DNA from: Pseudomonas sp. KNUC1026 | GTDB lineage: Bacteria; Pseudomonadota; Gammaproteobacteria; Pseudomonadales; Pseudomonadaceae | Length of the DNA stretch: 64,000 nucleotides | Assembly: GCF_021650705.1 (NCBI RefSeq) | Contig: NZ_CP087138.1 | Location: forward strand, 1,178,001-1,242,000 | Direction: 5' to 3' | Shown: piece by piece, positions 10,490 to 19,372 of the stretch | Layout: each line of letters opens with the position of its first letter | Position numbering within the stretch: position 1 is the stretch's first letter | The notes under the pieces: generated by a model | Seen by the model: only the letters and a program-made list of their open reading frames with translations | Database searches by the model: none | What the model was told of the DNA's origin: nothing | Position numbers and translations under genes: made by a program

Positions 10490-10509
10490 GTCGCGCGGCA
10501 AGCCGCCCT
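10490..10509 (+). repeat. REP sequence interrupted at the left end of the IS110 element
   Basis: The 20 bases GTCGCGCGGCAAGCCGCCCT match exactly the first 20 bases of the reverse complement of the REP at 11911-11935, whose next five bases are CCCAC. Here the match stops abruptly and TGTATGG follows, so 10509/10510 is the likely left junction of the insertion. Confidence 0.6.
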
Positions 10510-10517
10510 TGTATGGT

Positions 10518-10700
10518 GATACTTGAAGGGGGAGGAGGGACAAGCCGCCCATCTGATTGCTCTGACCAGCAATACAGCCAGTGAGAGAAAACGTCCCTCC
10601 CCCTTCACCCAAGCGCCGATAAAGAATGCTTCGGTCGTAAACGACGATAGCGACAAGGCTGCGCCACTGGGTGCCCCCTTCAAGTATCGTCAAAGCTAAC
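10518..10700 (+). ncRNA. Candidate bridge RNA / structured leader of the IS110 element
   Basis: GATACTTGAAGGGGG (10518-10532) is the perfect reverse complement of 10674-10688. Part of the same left arm (TGAAGGGGGAGG and following bases) can instead pair with TCCCTCCCCCTTCA at 10594-10607. The left arm therefore has two competing partners and could close either a long or a short hairpin. IS110-family elements are known to encode a guide ('bridge') RNA in their non-coding end, and the length and position here fit. The RNA role is inferred; only the complementarity is seen. Confidence 0.4.
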
Positions 10701-10714
10701 CGGAGTGGCCGACC

Positions 10715-11680
10715 ATGGCAAACCGTGTGCAACGTACCGAGTTGGGTGTCGATGTCGCCAAGGACGAACTGGTGATCTACCGCAGCGATTGCGACAGCCT
10801 GACGCGCATCCCCAATACAAAACCTCAAATCAAGGCCTGGCTCAGATCACTGCCCGCCCAGGCCGTGATCGCACTCGAGCCTACCAATGCCTATCACTAC
10901 GATGTGACGGAACTGGCTCATGCAGCCGGCTTCGACGTGTTTGTGATCGACGGCTACCGCTTGAACAATTACCGTAAGGGAATCGGCCAGCGGGCCAAGA
11001 CCGACCCTTGCGATGCGCGTTTGCTGGCGCGTTATCTGAAAAACGAAGGTGACGAACTGCGCCCCTGGTCGCCACCCCCACCGGCCTACCGCAAGCTTCA
11101 AAGCCTCTTGCGCCGGCGCGCGGTGGTGGTTAAAAGCCTGCAGTGCATGCAGCTGAGCCTGGACGGCGAGCCGGCACTGAAAGCCGAACTTGCGCAGATC
11201 AAGCGGCAGCTGGGGCTTGCGCTTCGCAGCATGGAAAAGAAGATCCACGAGGCGCTCAGAGAGGCCAACCTGCTGAGTCACGCCAAACGTATTCAGGCCA
11301 TCGAGGGCATAGGCCCGTTGACGGCTGCTGGCTTGATCATGGCCTTCATCCGCGGCGACTTGACGTCTTCCGACGCCTTCATCGCCTTCCTCGGCCTGGA
11401 CTTGCGCGTGTCGGACTCAGGCAGGAAACAGGGCCAGCGATGCCTGAGCAAGCGAGGCTGTGGTGAGATCAGACGCCTGCTCCACAACGCTGGAATGAGT
11501 GCCAGCCGCACCGCACAGTGGAAAGGGTTCTACGAACATCACCGGGCCAGAGGGCTGGCAACGACACAGGTACTGGTCATGCTCGCGCGAAAGCTGGCGC
11601 GTGTGGCATTCGCGTTGATGAAGGGTGGCACCGAGTACCAGGCCGTCACGAGAAGTTATGGGGCCACCGTTAGCGCCTGA
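10715..11680 (+). CDS. IS110-family transposase
   Basis: A 321-residue recombinase with an N-terminal RuvC-like domain and a C-terminal Tnp_20 domain. The DEDD acidic residues are visible: D13 in GVDVAKDE, E55 in ALEPTNAYH, and D97 and D100 in AKTDPCDARLLARY. The C-terminal domain has IEGIGPLTAAGLIMAF, and SDSGRKQGQRCLSKRG contains the serine expected to be the nucleophile. The frame is intact, so the element may be active. ATG 10715 follows CGGAG. Length and sequence resemble the ISPpu9/ISPpu10 group of P. putida; the exact name would need a database comparison. Confidence 0.93.
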   Translation: MANRVQRTELGVDVAKDELVIYRSDCDSLTRIPNTKPQIKAWLRSLPAQAVIALEPTNAYHYDVTELAHAAGFDVFVIDGYRLNNYRKGIGQRAKTDPCDARLLARYLKNEGDELRPWSPPPPAYRKLQSLLRRRAVVVKSLQCMQLSLDGEPALKAELAQIKRQLGLALRSMEKKIHEALREANLLSHAKRIQAIEGIGPLTAAGLIMAFIRGDLTSSDAFIAFLGLDLRVSDSGRKQGQRCLSKRGCGEIRRLLHNAGMSASRTAQWKGFYEHHRARGLATTQVLVMLARKLARVAFALMKGGTEYQAVTRSYGATVSA

Positions 11681-12126
11681 AAAAGCTGCTGGAGGTTCGA
11701 AGCGGTGATGAACCAACCGAGGCGATTCTGTCACCTCGGCGCTTACGGCTGGGCGCGAGTACAGCTGTGGGCCCCGCATCGCCCGGCAAGCCGGCCTCCC
11801 ACGCATTGGCAGCGTGACCCCGGCGCTACGCCGGGGCTGCAAGATGGTCAGAGACAGGGGTTGCAAAAACCATAGAATCTCCCACCAAAGCTTCGGAATC
11901 ACGCCTCAAAGTGGGAGGGCGGCTTGCCGCGCGACATAGCAACAGCTTTCAACTACCTCTTTATTGATACTTTTAAAATATCCCTTTCCTATCTTTTATA
12001 TATTTTTAATTATTACCCCCGTTCCGTAATCTCCGGCCAAGGGCCACCCGTGCCCCATCTGCACCCCTCCAATAACAACAGGCGATCCCACGACAGTGAC
12101 CATCGCCAGCCCCCTCGGAGCCTGAA
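11681..12126. other. Gene-free stretch after the transposase: REPs, then an AT-rich segment
   Basis: The first part holds the 3' end of the IS and the REP cluster at 11778-11935. From about 11940 to 12010 the base composition turns strongly AT-rich, unlike the neighbouring DNA, with T- and A-runs that would suit a promoter or an H-NS/MvaT-type binding region for the lyase-like gene at 12127. I see no protein gene here. Confidence 0.6.
11778..11935. repeat. REP pair with an intervening hairpin
   Basis: A REP core in plus orientation (11778-11802, CGCCCGGCAAGCCGGCC inside) and one in minus orientation (11911-11935, GGGCGGCTTGCCGCGCGAC inside) face each other. Between them CCCCGGCG (11818-11825) and CGCCGGGG (11829-11836) form an 8-bp stem with a CTA loop. 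This is the organisation of paired REP units, next to the right end of the IS. Confidence 0.7.
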
Positions 12127-13724
12127 ATGCCCTACAAAAGAGCCTGCTTCGCCTGGCCGTGGTATTGGCGCTGTTCAACAGCCAGGTAACCCTCGCAGCC
12201 AACACCGCCGACCTACCCTGCAAGACCACCGAGGAGTGCGCCGCGCAGGCCGCGAAGATCGGTGCCACGGTCGACAAGCCCAAGCCCCGAGGCAACGCAG
12301 GCGACAGCCAGTTCGCCTGGCTCAACCGGATCAACAAAGCCTCGATCGTAATGCTCACCGAAGAGGGCATCGTCAAACCCGAGATGGGCCAGAAGATCGC
12401 GACCGGGGTGCGCTATGCCATCGACCAGGGCGAGCAGCCCAATGGCAAGCGGCCCAGCGATGTGTTGCAGCTCGAAGAGATCATGATCGAAAAGATCGGC
12501 CCCGAAGCCTCGCTCATCCACTCCGGCCGCAGCCGCCAGGACATGCTCGCCACCTACCGCCTGGCGACGCTGCGTTCCGATGTGCTCGCCTACAGCCAGG
12601 CGCTGAATGCCACGCGCGGGCGGCTGCTGGCGCTGGCCGACAAGAACATCGACACTCTGGTGCCGGCCTACACCAACGGTGTGCAGGCCATGCCCATCAC
12701 CTACGCCCATTACCTGCTCGCGTTCGAGGCCGCCTTCGACCGTGACGGCCAGCGCATCCGCGAGCTCTACGCGCGGCTGAACCAGAGCCCGATGGGCACG
12801 GCAGTGCTGGCCAACTCGGCTTACCCGCTCAATCGCGAACGGCTGGCCGAGCTGCTGGGGTTCGACGGTGTGCGCGAGAACTCCCTGGATTCCAGCCAGG
12901 TGTCGACCTATGACATCTCTATCGAGGCGGCCGACATTGCGTCGTCCTCGGCGATCCGCGTGGGCGCGCTGATGGGCGACATCCACACGCAGTACCACCA
13001 GATCCGGCCCTGGCTGCTGCTGGACGAAGAAAAAACCTATACCAGCAGCGCCATGCCGCAGAAGCGCAACCCTGGCCTGTTGATGCGCGCCCGCGAAAAA
13101 GCCTCCGATGTGGTGGGCCTGGCGCAGGCGGTCACCGTGCGTGCGCACAATGTGACCACCGGCATGACCGACTACAAGTTCGCCTTCGACTCGCTGGGCG
13201 TGTTCGACTCGGCCAAGGACATGTTCGCCGCAACCGATGCGGTGTTCGATGCGCTTCAGGTCAACCCGCAGCGCGCCCGCGAGGAGCTGGAAAATGAGTG
13301 GACCACCTCCATGGAACTGGCCGACACGCTGGAGCGCACGCACAAGGTGCCGTTTCGCATCGGCCACAGCTTCGCCTCGCTTATCGTGGAGCAGGCACGC
13401 GACCAGGGCCTGACGCCCAAGACCTTCCCCTATACCGATGCACAGAAGCTCTATGCCCAGGCTGCGGACAAGTACCAATGGAAGCCCAACAGCCTGCCGC
13501 TGGATGAAGCGACCTTCCGCGCCTCGCTGTCCCCGGAGAACATGATCAAGACCCGCAAGGGCACTGGCGGGCCGCAACCTGAAGAGGTCAAACGCATGCT
13601 GGCCGAGGCGCACGGGAACCTTGAGGCGGATCAACGCTGGCTGGCCGAGCGCCGGCAGAAGCTGGCGCAGGCCGACGGCACGCTGGATCAAGCGTTCGGC
13701 AAGCTGCTGCAAGGCAAGGAGTAG
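12127..13724 (+). CDS. Exported argininosuccinate-lyase-like enzyme (frame broken at the signal peptide)
   Basis: Member of the fumarase/aspartase superfamily closest to argininosuccinate lyase. These enzymes eliminate fumarate from N-succinyl compounds. The signature SSAMPQKRNP and the conserved LIHSGRSRQDMLATYR (compare HTGRSRND of ArgH) are present. ATG 12127 follows CGGAG at good spacing, but two surplus bases near 12138 move the frame; once repaired, the N-terminus is MPYK followed by SLLRLAVVLALFNSQVTLAA, a Sec-type signal peptide. The mature protein is about 510 residues. ArgH is normally cytoplasmic, so an exported form is unusual and the substrate is unknown. A LysR gene and an MHS symporter lie next to it. 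Confidence 0.8.
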
Positions 13725-13855
13725 CCGCTCGGCACCCGCCGCTGTTCGGCCAAGCCTGCCAGCGCCAGCAGCCTGTGCCGCCTGGGCATCGACGTTGCGT
13801 TGGTGTTGTGGTTATTGTGCGGCCACCATCAAAACTTGCAGCGGGATCGATCACC

Positions 13856-14829
13856 ATGGAGCTTCGTCATCTGCGCTATTTCGTGATGGTGGCCGAGGAG
13901 CGGCATTTCACCCGAGCAGCGGCGCGGCTGAACATGCAGCAGCCGCCCTTGAGCCAGCAGATCCGGGCGCTGGAAGACGAACTGGGTTTCGAGCTGTTCA
14001 GGCGCCACCCCAAAGGCGTAGACCTGACCGCAGGGGGCCAGGTGTTCCTGCACGAGGCGCAGGGGATCCTCGCTCGTGTGGAGGAGGGGGCGCAAAAGGC
14101 CGCGCGCGCGGCCCACGGCATCGAGGGCCAATTGGCGGTGGGCTTTACCAGTTCCGCTGCGGCGCACCCGCTGATCCCGCGGATCATCCGCGCCTACCGT
14201 GAACGCTTCCCGGGCGTGGCGGTGTCGCTCAAGGAAGGCAGTGCGCAGGAACTTACCGAGGCGGCCATCGAAGGTGGGGTGGATGTGGGCATCCTGCGGG
14301 CGCCGGTGAGCCGGCACCCGGGCATCGAATTCCATCGCCTGCTCAATGAACCCATGCTACTGACCCTGCCGGTGGGGCACCCCTTGCTGGCCGGGCATCA
14401 GCCCGTCGGCGAGGCCCCGGTCATCTCGCTCAAGGCCCTGGCCTGCGAGAGTTTCATCTGGTGCGCAGGCCCGGTGCTCCGGGCATGTACGCCAACCTCA
14501 TCAAGGCCTGCCAGCACGCCGGCTTCAACCCCCGCATCGCCTTCGAAGTCGAGCGCATGCTCACCAACGTCAGCCTGGTCGCGGCGGGGGCGGGGGTGTC
14601 CATCGTGCCGGCGTCGATGAAGGGTGTGCACAAGGACAGCGTGGTGTACTGCCCCATCGCCGATGCGCGGCCTCGTTTGCAGGCGCCGATCACGCTAGTG
14701 TGCCGTGGCTTCAATCAGCTGCCACCGCTGCGCAATTTCGTAGCGCTTTCCCGTGAGCTGTGTGGGCGACGTGCTGCAGCCCCTGAAACACAAATGCCAG
14801 TCAGCAGAGCTGACTGGCATTTGTGTTAG
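13856..14829 (+). CDS. LysR-family regulator (frame broken once)
   Basis: An N-terminal winged helix-turn-helix (MELRHLRYFVMVAEERHFTR followed by AAARLNMQQPPLSQQIRALE) leads into a substrate-binding domain of the BenM/CatM-like class. The frame breaks near 14460, probably by loss of a C before TGGTGCGC, and resumes at VRRPGAPGMYANLIKACQHA. The last codons run into the terminator hairpin at 14787-14827, so the end may be slightly misplaced. The gene sits between the exported lyase-like gene and a convergent MHS transporter and probably controls one or both in response to an organic acid. Confidence 0.83.
14787..14827. terminator. Bidirectional terminator, 19-bp perfect stem
   Basis: AACACAAATGCCAGTCAGC (14787-14805) and its exact reverse complement (14809-14827) enclose a 3-base loop. 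It lies between the convergent lysR and MHS transporter genes and overlaps the last lysR codons as read here. The A/T-rich outer ends would act as short U-runs in either direction. Confidence 0.75.
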
Positions 14830-14845
14830 CGGCCGGGTACTTCGC

Positions 14846-16134
14846 TCAGGCGTTGGCCGGGTCAGCCATGCGCAACTGATGGCGGTTGCCGCGGAACAGC
14901 ACCAGGGTCGCGATCAGGCCCATGATCGCCGCGCCGGTGAGCCACAGGCCGGGGGCTGCGTCGTTGGCCAGGGTGTGGATCAGCCAGGTGCAGGCCGCAG
15001 GCGTGAAGCCGCCGAAGGTCGCGGTCGCCAGGCTGTAGGCCAGCGAGAAACCAGTGGTGCGCACGTCACGCGGCATCACTTCGGTCAGCGCCACGACCAT
15101 CGCGCCGTTGTACGAGCCATACAGGAACGACAGCCATAGCTCGACCATCAGCAGGTGGGCAAAGCTCGGCGAGCTGGTCAGCCAGCTCAGCAACGGGTAG
15201 GCGGTGAGAATCGCCAGCACGGTGGTGGAAACCAGCAGCGGCTTGCGGCCGATACGGTCGGACACCGCGCCCATCACCGGCAGCCAGATGAAGTTGGAAA
15301 TGCCCACGCACACCGTCACCAGCAGCGCATCCAGGTCAGTCAGGTGCAGCACGGTCTTGCCGAAGGTCGGGGTGTAGGCTGTGATCAGGTAGAACGACAC
15401 GGTGGTCATCACCACCATCGCCATGCCGGCGATCACCAGGCCGAAGTTCTGGCCGATCGAACGCATCACTTCGGAGAAGCTCGGGCGGTGGGTGCGCGCT
15501 TCGAACTCGGGGTTTCTTCCAACGAGCGGCGGATGATGAAAATCGCCGGCACGATGGCGCAGCCGACCAGGAACGGCACGCGCCAGCCCCATTGGGTCAT
15601 GTCTTCAGGGGTGAGCCAGTGATTGAGTGCCACGCCCAGCAAGCCTGCGAACACCACGGCCACTTGCTGGCTGGCCGATTGCCAACTGACGAAGAAGCCC
15701 TTGCGGCCCGGGGTCGCGATCTCGGAAAGGTACACCGACACACCGCCCAGCTCGACGCCTGCGGAAAAGCCCTGCAACAGGCGGCCCGCCAACACCAGCA
15801 GCGGCGCAGCCACACCGAGCGTTGCGTAGCCCGGCACCAGCGCGATCAACAACGTTCCCGCAGCCATCAGCGCAAGCGTCACGATCAGGCCTTGACGGCG
15901 GCCGTGTTTGTCGATGTAGGCACCGAGGAAAATCGCACCCAGCGGGCGCATGAGAAAGCCGGCACCGAAGGTGGCCAGCGAGAGCATCAGGGATGCGAAT
16001 GGATCGTCGGAGGGGAAAAACGCCTTGGCGATGGCGGTGGCGTAGTAGCCATACACCATGAAGTCGAACATTTCCAGGAAGTTGCCGCTGACAACGCGAA
16101 AGATCGCCTTGCCCTTGCCGGTGGTTGAGGCCAT
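14846..16134 (-). CDS. MFS transporter, metabolite:H+ symporter (citrate/tricarballylate type; frame broken once)
   Basis: Inner-membrane proton symporter with about 12 helices. [20 protein letters not shown] and [20 protein letters not shown] are typical of the MHS family (CitA, TcuC, ShiA), as is the loop [13 protein letters not shown]. The frame breaks near 15520 ([14 protein letters not shown]), probably by one lost G. Repaired length is about 429 residues. ATG 16134 follows AGGT. The likely substrate is a di- or tricarboxylate. Adjacent to the exported lyase-like enzyme it could import fumarate or the other cleavage product; that link is inference. Confidence 0.85.
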
Positions 16135-16491
16135 GAATGCACCTTGTTTGTAGTTGTTTGGCGGGTTCGAATCCCTGAACCAGACAGCCCGGTAGGCCGG
16201 TGCGCGCTCACGCGCAGTTTGCGACGACGCTGATCGACGGTATTTGTAACGATATGCGTATCGAAGGTGGCAAGCAAGCCGAATCCGTTCAGCGGTGCTC
16301 TGCGATGAGGGCTGGCGCACATTCCCGTGGCACGTTGTCGCAGCAAGAAATGGCATTTCTGTCGACCAAGGGGTAATGTGCGCGTCACTCGCTGTTCATT
16401 AAAATGCACAAGCCAGCTTTAAATAAGTGCCGCCCATGGCATGTGAAGCCCGGCGCAAACCGTGCGCCAGGGCCTGTTCTGAGGAGTACGC
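16135..16491. other. Intergenic region between divergent MHS transporter and sthA
   Basis: No gene is seen. It must hold the promoters of both neighbours. AT-rich words near 16399-16425 are candidates for the sthA -10 region, but no pair is convincing. GGCGCA (16452-16457) and TGCGCC (16463-16468) form a small hairpin in the sthA leader, 24 bases before its ATG; GAGGAGT follows as the ribosome binding site. Confidence 0.5.
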
Positions 16492-17908
16492 ATGGCTGTC
16501 TATAACTACGACGTAGTGGTGCTGGGCTCGGGCCCGGCGGGTGAGGGCGCGGCAATGAACGCCGCCAAGGCCGGGCGCAAGGTGGCCATGGTCGACAGCC
16601 GCCGCCAGGTCGGCGGCAACTGCACCCACCTGGGTACCATTCCGTCCAAGGCGTTGCGCCATTCGGTCAAGCAGATCATCCAGTTCAACACCAACCCGAT
16701 GTTCCGGGCCATCGGTGAGCCGCGCTGGTTCTCCTTCCCCGATGTGCTGCGCAGCGCCGAGCGGGTGATCGCCAAGCAGGTGGCTTCGCGCACCAGCTAC
16801 TACGCCCGCAACCGGGTCGACGTGTTCTTCGGCACCGGCAGCTTCGAAGACGAACAAACCGTGAGCGTGGTCTGCGCCAACGGCGCGCAAGAGCGCCTGG
16901 TGGCCAACCAGATCGTCATCGCCACGGGCTCGCGCCCCTATCGCCCGGTCGATATCGACTTCAGCCACGACCGCATCTACGACAGCGACACCATCCTCAG
17001 CCTCACCCACACCCCGCGCAAGATCATCATCTATGGCGCCGGCGTGATCGGCTGTGAATACGCCTCGATCTTCAGCGGCCTGGGTGTGCTGGTCGAGCTG
17101 GTCGATACGCGCGACCAGTTGCTCAGCTTCCTGGACTCGGAAATCTCCCAGGCGCTGAGCTACCACTTCAGCAACAACAACGTGATGGTGCGCCACACCG
17201 AGGAGTACGAGCGGGTCGAAGGCACTGAGCACGGCGTGGTGCTGCACCTGAAATCCGGCAAGAAGATCAAGGCCGATGCCTTGCTGTGGTGCAACGGCCG
17301 CACCGGCAACACCGACCGCCTGGGCCTTGAGAACATCGGCGTGAAAACCAACAGCCGTGGCCAGATCGACGTCGACGAGGCTTACCGCACCAGCGTGCCG
17401 AACATCTATGGTGCAGGCGATGTGATCGGCTGGCCGAGCCTGGCCAGCGCCGCGTACGACCAGGGCCGCTCGGCCTCGGGCAGCATCGTCGAGAACGGCA
17501 GCTGGCGCTTCGTCAATGACGTGCCGACTGGCATCTACACCATTCCGGAGATCAGCTCTCTGGGCAAGAACGAGAGCGAACTCACTCAGGCCAAGGTGCC
17601 CTATGAAGTGGGCAAGGCGTTCTTCAAGGGCATGGCGCGGGCGCAGATTTCCGATGAGCCGGTGGGCATGCTGAAGATCCTCTTCCACCGCGAAACGCTG
17701 GAAGTGCTCGGCGTGCACTGCTTCGGTGACCAGGCCTCGGAGATCGTGCACATCGGCCAGGCGATCATGAGCCAGCCGGGTGAGCAGAACACGCTCAAGT
17801 ACTTCGTCAACACCACCTTCAACTACCCGACCATGGCCGAGGCTTATCGGGTGGCGGCGTACGACGGGCTCAACCGGCTTTTTCGAGCGGCTCCGGCTGG
17901 CGGCCTGA
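16492..17908 (+). CDS. sthA: Soluble pyridine nucleotide transhydrogenase SthA (stop codon probably lost to an indel)
   Basis: FAD enzyme that exchanges hydride between NADPH and NAD+. The FAD motif [17 protein letters not shown] is near the N-terminus; [18 protein letters not shown] shows the SthA pattern in which the usual CxxxxC disulfide is not conserved. ATG 16492 follows GAGGAGT. The conserved end is [10 protein letters not shown] at residue 464. The frame then runs on, giving a nonsensical tail antisense to the next gene up to 18534. One T too many in the TTTTT at 17879-17883 explains this: without it the protein ends at TGA 17906-17908. Confidence 0.92.
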
Positions 17909-17919
17909 GCCGGCCGGAG
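17891..17919. terminator. Hairpin between sthA and the convergent phosphodiesterase gene
   Basis: CTCCGGCTGGC (17891-17901) pairs with GCCGGCCGGAG (17909-17919) over 11 positions with one G-T wobble and a 7-base loop. It lies exactly between two convergent genes, as expected for a shared terminator, but lacks a strong T-run. Confidence 0.5.
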
Positions 17920-17928
17920 GTATGCCTT

Positions 17929-18651
17929 TCAGCGATTCCCGAGGGTGGCGCTGGCCAAACCGGGAAAGTCTGTGATCAGGCTGTCGGCGCCGAAATCGGC
18001 GAGCCGGCGCATCAGCGCCGGTTCGTTCACCGTCCACACCGACACGTGCAGCCCCTGGCGCTGCGCTTTTTGCAAGCGTTCGGGCGTGCACAGCGTCCAG
18101 TTCAGCGCCAGCAACTCGCAGCCGTAGCTCTGGGCGACCTTCAACGGGTCGAGCCAGGCATATTCGGCCACCAGCCCGCGGCTGATATCCGGCACCAGCT
18201 CTTGCGCGGCGCGCAGCACCACGCGCGAGCTGGAGGTAATGGTGACTTTGCCCAGCAGGCCGTGGCGCTGAGCCAGCTCACGAATCGCCAGCACCGTCGT
18301 GGTGGCGCGCACCCGCGAGGCGCTCTTGACCTCAAGCTGCCAGTGCTCGAACGGGCAGGCCTCGAACAGCTGCTCCAGCGTCGGGATCGGGCAGGGGCTT
18401 ACCCAGCCCGGCCCACCCTGGCGCGCGTCCATGGCAGTGAGTTCGGCAGCGGTGTAGGCCGCGACCTTGCCGCGGCGCTCGGTGGTGCGCTGCAAGGTAG
18501 GGTCGTGGATCACCATCAGTTCGCCGTCGCGTGACAGATGCAGGTCGAGCTCGCAACGGGTTACCCCGTGGCTCAGGCATTGCTGGAAGCTGGCGAGCGT
18601 ACTCTCAGGGGCTTCGCCTTCGGCGCCCCGATGGCCGTAGAGAAGGGTCAC
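17929..18651 (-). CDS. Glycerophosphodiester phosphodiesterase
   Basis: Hydrolyses glycerophosphodiesters to glycerol 3-phosphate and an alcohol, recycling phospholipid head groups. The 240-residue GDPD barrel begins with [20 protein letters not shown], with the catalytic histidine and a metal glutamate, followed by [20 protein letters not shown] (the ExD pair and second catalytic histidine). There is no signal peptide, so it should be cytoplasmic, like UgpQ. The start is GTG 18651. It is convergent with sthA. Confidence 0.88.
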   Translation of the reverse strand: MTLLYGHRGAEGEAPESTLASFQQCLSHGVTRCELDLHLSRDGELMVIHDPTLQRTTERRGKVAAYTAAELTAMDARQGGPGWVSPCPIPTLEQLFEACPFEHWQLEVKSASRVRATTTVLAIRELAQRHGLLGKVTITSSSRVVLRAAQELVPDISRGLVAEYAWLDPLKVAQSYGCELLALNWTLCTPERLQKAQRQGLHVSVWTVNEPALMRRLADFGADSLITDFPGLASATLGNR

Positions 18652-18686
18652 GGTCTGTCCTTGGTCGCGGGAGGAAAGGGCAGCGC

Positions 18687-19277
18687 TCAGGAAAGGGCCT
18701 GCAGCGCCTGGGTCTCGTTGAGCTTTCTACGCTCGGCGGCCTGATGCTGCAAGACGTAACGCGCCAGCAGTTGCCGCTGCGCGTCAGTGGCGTTCTCGAA
18801 TTCGGTCCCCACGTCGAAAGTGCCCTCGGCGTTGCTGTCGCAGCGCACCACCCGTGCGCGCAGCATCACACCCAGCGCCTGCGGCATCAGTGCCATCTTC
18901 ACATCCAGCGTGCTGCCGACCGCCAGCGGGCGAGGGTAGCTGAACTCAAGGCCTGCCTCGGACATCACCACCGGCTGCGGCGCGCCGATGCTGCCCAGGA
19001 TCGACTGCGCCATCACCTGAGTCAGCAGGTCGATGCGTTTGTTCTGCGCGCGCAAAAAAGCCGCCAGCGCGCGATTGCCTTCACCCACCTGGCGCAGCAG
19101 GTGCTGCGATTCGAAGTCTGAAAGGTGCAGTTCGCAGAGCATGGCGAACAGCGGCGCCTGCTGCGAGGCTGAATCGGCAGAGGGGGTTAAACCTGTTTCA
19201 TAGGGGGTGATTTCCAGTGCGACCCGGTCACTGATGCGGTAGTATTCGCGGCGTTCCGCGTCGTCTGTCGTCTGCAT
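18687..19277 (-). CDS. PilZ-domain protein
   Basis: A 196-residue protein with an N-terminal ERREYYRISDRVALEI segment, a PilZ-like basic start, a helical middle part, and a C-terminal beta domain (VGSTLDVKMALMPQ to FDVGTEFENATD) that resembles PilZ. PilZ domains bind cyclic di-GMP and tune motility or exopolysaccharide production. The basic RxxxR-like motif is present, but I do not see a textbook DxSxxG, so c-di-GMP binding is uncertain. ATG 19277 is chosen because the upstream extension is not PilZ-like. It is divergent from lolC. Confidence 0.7.
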   Translation of the reverse strand: MQTTDDAERREYYRISDRVALEITPYETGLTPSADSASQQAPLFAMLCELHLSDFESQHLLRQVGEGNRALAAFLRAQNKRIDLLTQVMAQSILGSIGAPQPVVMSEAGLEFSYPRPLAVGSTLDVKMALMPQALGVMLRARVVRCDSNAEGTFDVGTEFENATDAQRQLLARYVLQHQAAERRKLNETQALQALS

Positions 19278-19372
19278 GGCGAACCCAATCTGGCAGTGAT
19301 GGTCCGAGTGTAAGGTCGCGCGGGCAGCCACGCCACACGGGCGACCTCTACCACTGCGAACAAGCCCCTTAC

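Larger units (their letters stand above)
10510..11777 (+). mobile_element. IS110-family insertion sequence in REP DNA
   Basis: The element comprises a roughly 200-base 5' non-coding part, the transposase gene at 10715-11680 and a short 3' end. The left edge is set by the interrupted REP at 10490-10509. The right edge is uncertain: REP sequence reappears at 11778, so the end lies between about 11700 and 11798. IS110 elements have no ordinary terminal inverted repeats, and none are seen. ISPpu10 and related P. putida IS110 elements are known to occupy REP sequences, which fits this location. Confidence 0.7.

Noticed and set aside
16492..18534. A 680-residue SthA fusion protein
   Set aside because: Residues after 464 are antisense to the glycerophosphodiesterase gene and match no SthA; one surplus T at 17879-17883 explains the lost stop.
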